This document shows positions 58,399-64,000 of a DNA stretch of 64,000 nucleotides, piece by piece. Location of the stretch: assembly GCA_001683735.1 (NCBI GenBank), contig LUGG01000009.1, positions 744,001-808,000 on the forward strand. Direction: 5' to 3'. The notes beneath the pieces were generated by a model. The model was given only the letters and a program-made list of their open reading frames with translations. It made no database searches and was not told where the DNA came from. How positions within the stretch are numbered: position 1 is the stretch's first letter; every line of letters starts with the position of its first letter. Origin of the DNA: Grifola frondosa. Its lineage: Eukaryota > Basidiomycota > Agaricomycetes > Polyporales > Grifolaceae. A program made the translations under genes and the position numbers.

Positions 58399-61300
58399 AT
58401 GATCACCGTGCAGAACGTCTCCAGTATGGATGAAGAACAGTCGACGACGCTCCTTTCCCCAACGCCGGAATATCTAGCCTCTATCAAGGTGTTCCCGCTC
58501 ATCCCGAGCATTAAAAAAGACGTCGCAGTGAGTGTAGACATGGAACTCTGAATGGCCCTGGATTTTCTGATTATAACACCCATCATTCCAGAAAGACATT
58601 GGTGCGTTTCCCACTGACTCAGGATTCGTGGCGCGCCGACATCCATGTTCCTGCCAGATACTGCATTGACCTGGGAGTTCGTATACCGAATCATTGTTGA
58701 GGACACGTCACTAATATTACTCTTGGGTGTTCAGACAGTTAACTGCGTCTGACATCAATTTCGCCGTAGTACGTCCTCTCGTATTCAAATATGCCAAGCT
58801 TGAAAATATGGCCGTGGTATACGCCTGTTTCGTTGTCCGTTCCCATTTTCTTTCGGAGGCTGCGGAGAACCTCGCCTATTCCGGTGTGTTACTTTCGAGG
58901 GCGAATCTATGTGAAATCTTGGCTACAAAACTCTTGGGAACATTCGCATCGAGCCAACTCCGTGTGGCAGCCGTTCTCACGGCCAGCTGGAACCCTTTGG
59001 CAGGCGCCCCGGCCGAGATAATCGAAGAGGTTAAAGGAATTGTCGGTGAAGATGGGGTGCATGACCCCCAATGTGCGCTGGAGGTCTGCATCGATACTTG
59101 GAATTAAGTGTACGATATTAATCATGAATCTTTCAGATGGCTATTGCCACGGAGTCGAAAGCGTTCTTGGCTTCACTACTCGTCCAAACTGTTGTCAACG
59201 ACATTTATGCGGGACGAGTGGTCTTTTCCATGACGTCGAACCGCTCTGTCCTCGCTGACAATTATAAACCTCGAGCCATCGAAGTCTATGACTTCCGAAA
59301 GACCCCTTTCCTCAATCATTACAGGCTTCGGGTGCCAAGATATGGAGCAATACTGGAATTCCTGAACTTTTCATTGCTCATGACAACATTCTTATTGTGC
59401 CTCGCCAGTCAGTGGTTCATCTACTTCTTTTTATCAATCGTATGCATCTGCTTTAGATAGGGAAATTGATCATATGAATGCGTTCGAGATCGTATTCATT
59501 GTTTTCGCGAGTGCCTTCACTCTGGCGGAGTATACAGCATCAAAAGAGCATGGCTGGGGAAGTGAGTTCCGTCTAATATTTATTATTGCACTTCTCTCAT
59601 TATGCGGCTGCTAGTCTATATCGCAAACGTAATAGTTCCGGTTCCCACATGACCGAAATTCCATAGCTTATAATTTCTTCTAGTTGTGGAATGTTTTTGA
59701 CTCGTCCTTCATCGTCATTTTTCTTGCATACCTTGGGTTGAGGATCAAAGGTCTGCATCATGGAGATGGTGAGTTAGCACTTGGTTGCACTACGCTGACA
59801 GAAGAATCTAACTTCTCCCCGTACCAGCGAACGCTTCCGAGTTGGGATTTGATTTTCTTGCTTGCGGTGCTTGCATCCTCCTTCCTCGGTATGCCGTTTC
59901 TTCTCCTCGGTCATTTGATTTATGAATGCTCCGATCAGCTTGGCCTTCTTCGCCGTCTCGAATAATCTTGTTGTTCTGTGCGTCTGAATGCTTCGTTCTT
60001 GGTGAAGTCAGATTGACCTTAGTGAAGCGCTTTACGAGCCATGATATCAGACTTCTTGTTTTTCATTGGCATAGCAGCTATTTGCTTTTCCGGTCTGCTA
60101 TTCACACTCCACAATTTAGGCATGCCACTCTCCAAGTTTCCGATCGACTATACATCCTGACAGGTGATTCTGTTTGCAGCTTCCGATAATGAACGATGGA
60201 GTTTCAAGGCCATTGCGTGGTTGATGGTACAGATCTGGTTTGGCAACACTTACCTAAGTTTTGGGCAGGCAGAGAGCTTTCACCCTATCTTTGGTCCTAT
60301 CCTGATGACCTGCTTCGCGGCGTTGTCGAACACGTTGCTCCTCACCAGTGGGTACAATCTTCATTGTTCTTGTCGTCAGGAGCTTACAAGTTGTCGAGTC
60401 AGTTCTAATATCCATCTTGTCGAATACATTTGCCCGGATTGATGCCGTGGGTCATCATGAGCTATTATCATGTGGTCGCTACTCATGATGTGCACCCGTT
60501 GGGGGTTAGAACGCCAAACAAGAAGTGGCTGACTTTAACTTTAGACCTAGATCTTGACCGCTGACACGTTATCATCTAGTATCTCTTTCAATTTGCCATC
60601 TCTACTATTGAGGGGTGCGTTCCGTCTGGATGAGGACCACGGATATATCACTAACTTGTAGCCATACTTCTCGCTAGTGTCAAGTCCGATGCGCTGTTCA
60701 GTTACCAACCGCCATTCAACCTCCTTGCCTTTATCATTCTTTGGCCTCTAAGCTTTGCGCTCACTCCGCGGGCCCTACATTCAGCCAACGTATTCCTCAT
60801 CAAGTTGACCGTAAGCCACTGTTCCATGGCGTCTCCAAAATATCACTCATTACTGGCTAGTCCTTTCCGATCCTGATCGTCATTGGAGTCTATGAACGCT
60901 ATCTAGCTAAAGGGCGAGAATGGCGGGAGTCGAGTTCAGATGCGGCCCACAATTTATATGCCAGTCTAACCCGCAAGGTGAAAAACATGCCCATCCTAGA
61001 CCTGCTCGGCTCCAGCTCAGACGTCTACGACGCAATATTCGACGTCGATCTCTCTGAGGATTTCGGGCTATTCGAGGAATCGGACGAAGAAGGACCCAGA
61101 CTCCGTTCCCTTGCCTCACACGACAGCATCCCGCCTCCATCTAACAGTTTACGCCCCTCGGGCTCACGGACGCCCACCCAAACGCAACGCTCCGCCAGCG
61201 CGACACGTTTGCCGCGCAGCAGGACCAGGCGAGAGGGGCCCTCGCCCAATACTTCGCCGCGGTCGCGCAAGATCACCCTCCCCGACGTCCTGCCGTCGAG

Positions 61301-61671
61301 CGCGGCAGAGGTGCCGACAGTTGGCCCGCGCAGTCCGCTGAGCAAGCTGTTCACCGGGCGGCGGGAGGGCCCGCGTCTGCGGCACAGGTGGACAGGGTGG
61401 CCGCGGTCACAGCGAGCGCGGAGGCTGGGATGCGGAAGGTGGAGGCGCTCCTCGAGGACGTGCGCGCGTTGCCCGTGCACCGGTTGCGGGACGAGATGAA
61501 GGAACTCCAGGTGGGTCGGACTCCTCCCTGGATCAGGATCAGTCATGGCGTGCTGATGCCGATGTCCATTAGGACCGTCAAGCTCGGATCGAGAATCTTC
61601 TGCTGATGCTTACCCGAGGGATGAGGAACGACACAGGAGCACACTCTGCCATCAGGCATGATACATTGTAA
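58399..61671 (+). CDS. YVC1: TRP-type cation channel, Yvc1 (vacuolar calcium-release channel) family
   Basis: Polytopic channel expected in the vacuolar membrane, releasing calcium to the cytosol. The start is ATG 58399 or 58426. The N-terminal domain has KVFPLIPSIKKDVA, two micro-exons, then TWEQLTASDINFAVVRPLVF, YACFVVRSHFLSEAAENLAY and ANLCEILATKLLGTF, the hallmark fungal TRPY block. Then AIEVYDFRKTPFLNHYRLRV and membrane segments: ILEFLNFSLLMTTFLLCLA, FEIVFIVFASAFTLAEY, NVFDSSFIVIFLAYLGLRI, a pore-region KAIAWLMVQIWFGNTYLSFG and IFGPILMTCFAALSNTLLL. The cytosolic tail has SFPILIVIGVYERYLAK, acidic VDLSEDFGLFEESDEEGPRL, Ser/Arg-rich linkers and a final helix ending at 61671. One base appears lost in the CCC run 61370-61372. 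Many short introns. Confidence 0.88.
58592..58601 (+). other. 10-nt micro-exon in the channel gene
   Basis: Ten bases between acceptor CCAG and donor GTGCGT encode KDI plus one base. Splicing upstream of it (intron 58528-58591) and downstream (58602-58657) keeps phase with both neighbours. Confidence 0.7.
58658..58676 (+). other. 19-nt micro-exon in the channel gene
   Basis: Nineteen bases after acceptor CCAG encode TALTW with split codons at both ends; the donor is GTTCGT. Joining to the exon at 58735 yields LTWEQLTASDINFAV, the expected family sequence, which no longer exon can give. Confidence 0.7.
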
Positions 61672-62161
61672 GATGTTCTACTTACCCGTTTCCTGATCGC
61701 ACGGCGCTGTGCGTGATCGCTTCTGTAACATGTATATCACAGTTGTCTTAGTTTTGCGACATGCCGCACGCGTGCCATCGATCTCTGTCTCAGAACACGA
61801 TGCCGCTAATCAAGCATGCCAATCGGCAACGATGTGAAAGTATACAACAGTAATTGGATATGAATGTGATGTACAGTATTACAATGCTCCGTGGTATGTA
61901 AGCGATCCAGTGGAGGTATGCATATTGTCCAGACCAAGAGCCCATCCAGTAAGCCCAAAAGATATAATAGGATGGCGTAGCGATGACAGACGCCAATAAA
62001 GCGACGGTGGACGACATAAAAGAGAGCGGATAAGTAATACACAATTATGATATCGATAATGGAAAGATGCAATGCAAAGTGCAACAAAGGTCCAGATGAA
62101 GACGAACAAAATATTCCAATGATGCGCGCGAAAGTAGGGTAACATGGCAGCGGCTAGGGTG
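61672..62161. other. Intergenic between convergent genes
   Basis: This 490-base AT-rich region between tail-to-tail genes should hold both 3' UTRs. No gene is seen. Confidence 0.45.

Positions 62162-64000
<1,839 letters not shown>

Overview
This window is nuclear DNA from a filamentous fungus, almost certainly a basidiomycete (Agaricomycetes-like). Genes lie on both strands and most are broken by many short introns of about 50-70 nt with GTRNGT donors. The gene families are fungal: a Zn2Cys6 regulator, a Yvc1-type channel, Npr3, a Ca3427-like binding protein, a small NTF2-like protein, and BTB and WD40 proteins of the mushroom type. I found no tRNA, rRNA, CRISPR array, intact transposon or prokaryotic feature.

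Layout. 1-7.2 kb: Zn2Cys6 regulator (cut by the left edge), a double-PH protein, and a Kelch receptor-like membrane protein. 8.4-17 kb: acyl-CoA-binding protein, two class-B DnaJ co-chaperones flanking an extended SDR enzyme, and a Vtc1-like DUF202 membrane protein. 17-22.8 kb: a gene-poor tract holding one small NTF2-like gene. 22.8-34.5 kb: DBP5 helicase, a Pof1-like nucleotidylyltransferase, glutathione peroxidase, telomerase reverse transcriptase, a TPR protein and a small membrane protein. 35.7-45.2 kb: a lineage-type hypothetical protein, IWS1, a periplasmic-binding-like protein and an F-box-like protein. 46.8-64 kb: an intronless double-BTB protein, a second SDR, NPR3, a glycosyltransferase-like protein, a WD40 protein, a Yvc1 channel and an STK32/YANK-type kinase (cut by the right edge).

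There is no operon-like logic; this is an ordinary mosaic of housekeeping and fungal-specific genes. Three products would be expected at the vacuole or its TORC1 machinery (Vtc1-like, Npr3, Yvc1), but they are far apart and unlinked in transcription.

The most pervasive oddity is technical. At least ten otherwise well-conserved genes, including the normally essential DBP5 and SIS1 families, show single-base frame jumps, most of them at short homopolymers. The simplest reading is uncorrected indel errors in the assembly. Gene models here should therefore be taken as spliced and frame-corrected approximations. Biological points worth a second look are a possible dual-targeted glutathione peroxidase, two GC-AG introns, two micro-exons in the Yvc1 gene, a complete TERT gene, and an internally duplicated intronless BTB gene. 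I did not find a convincing undescribed system.
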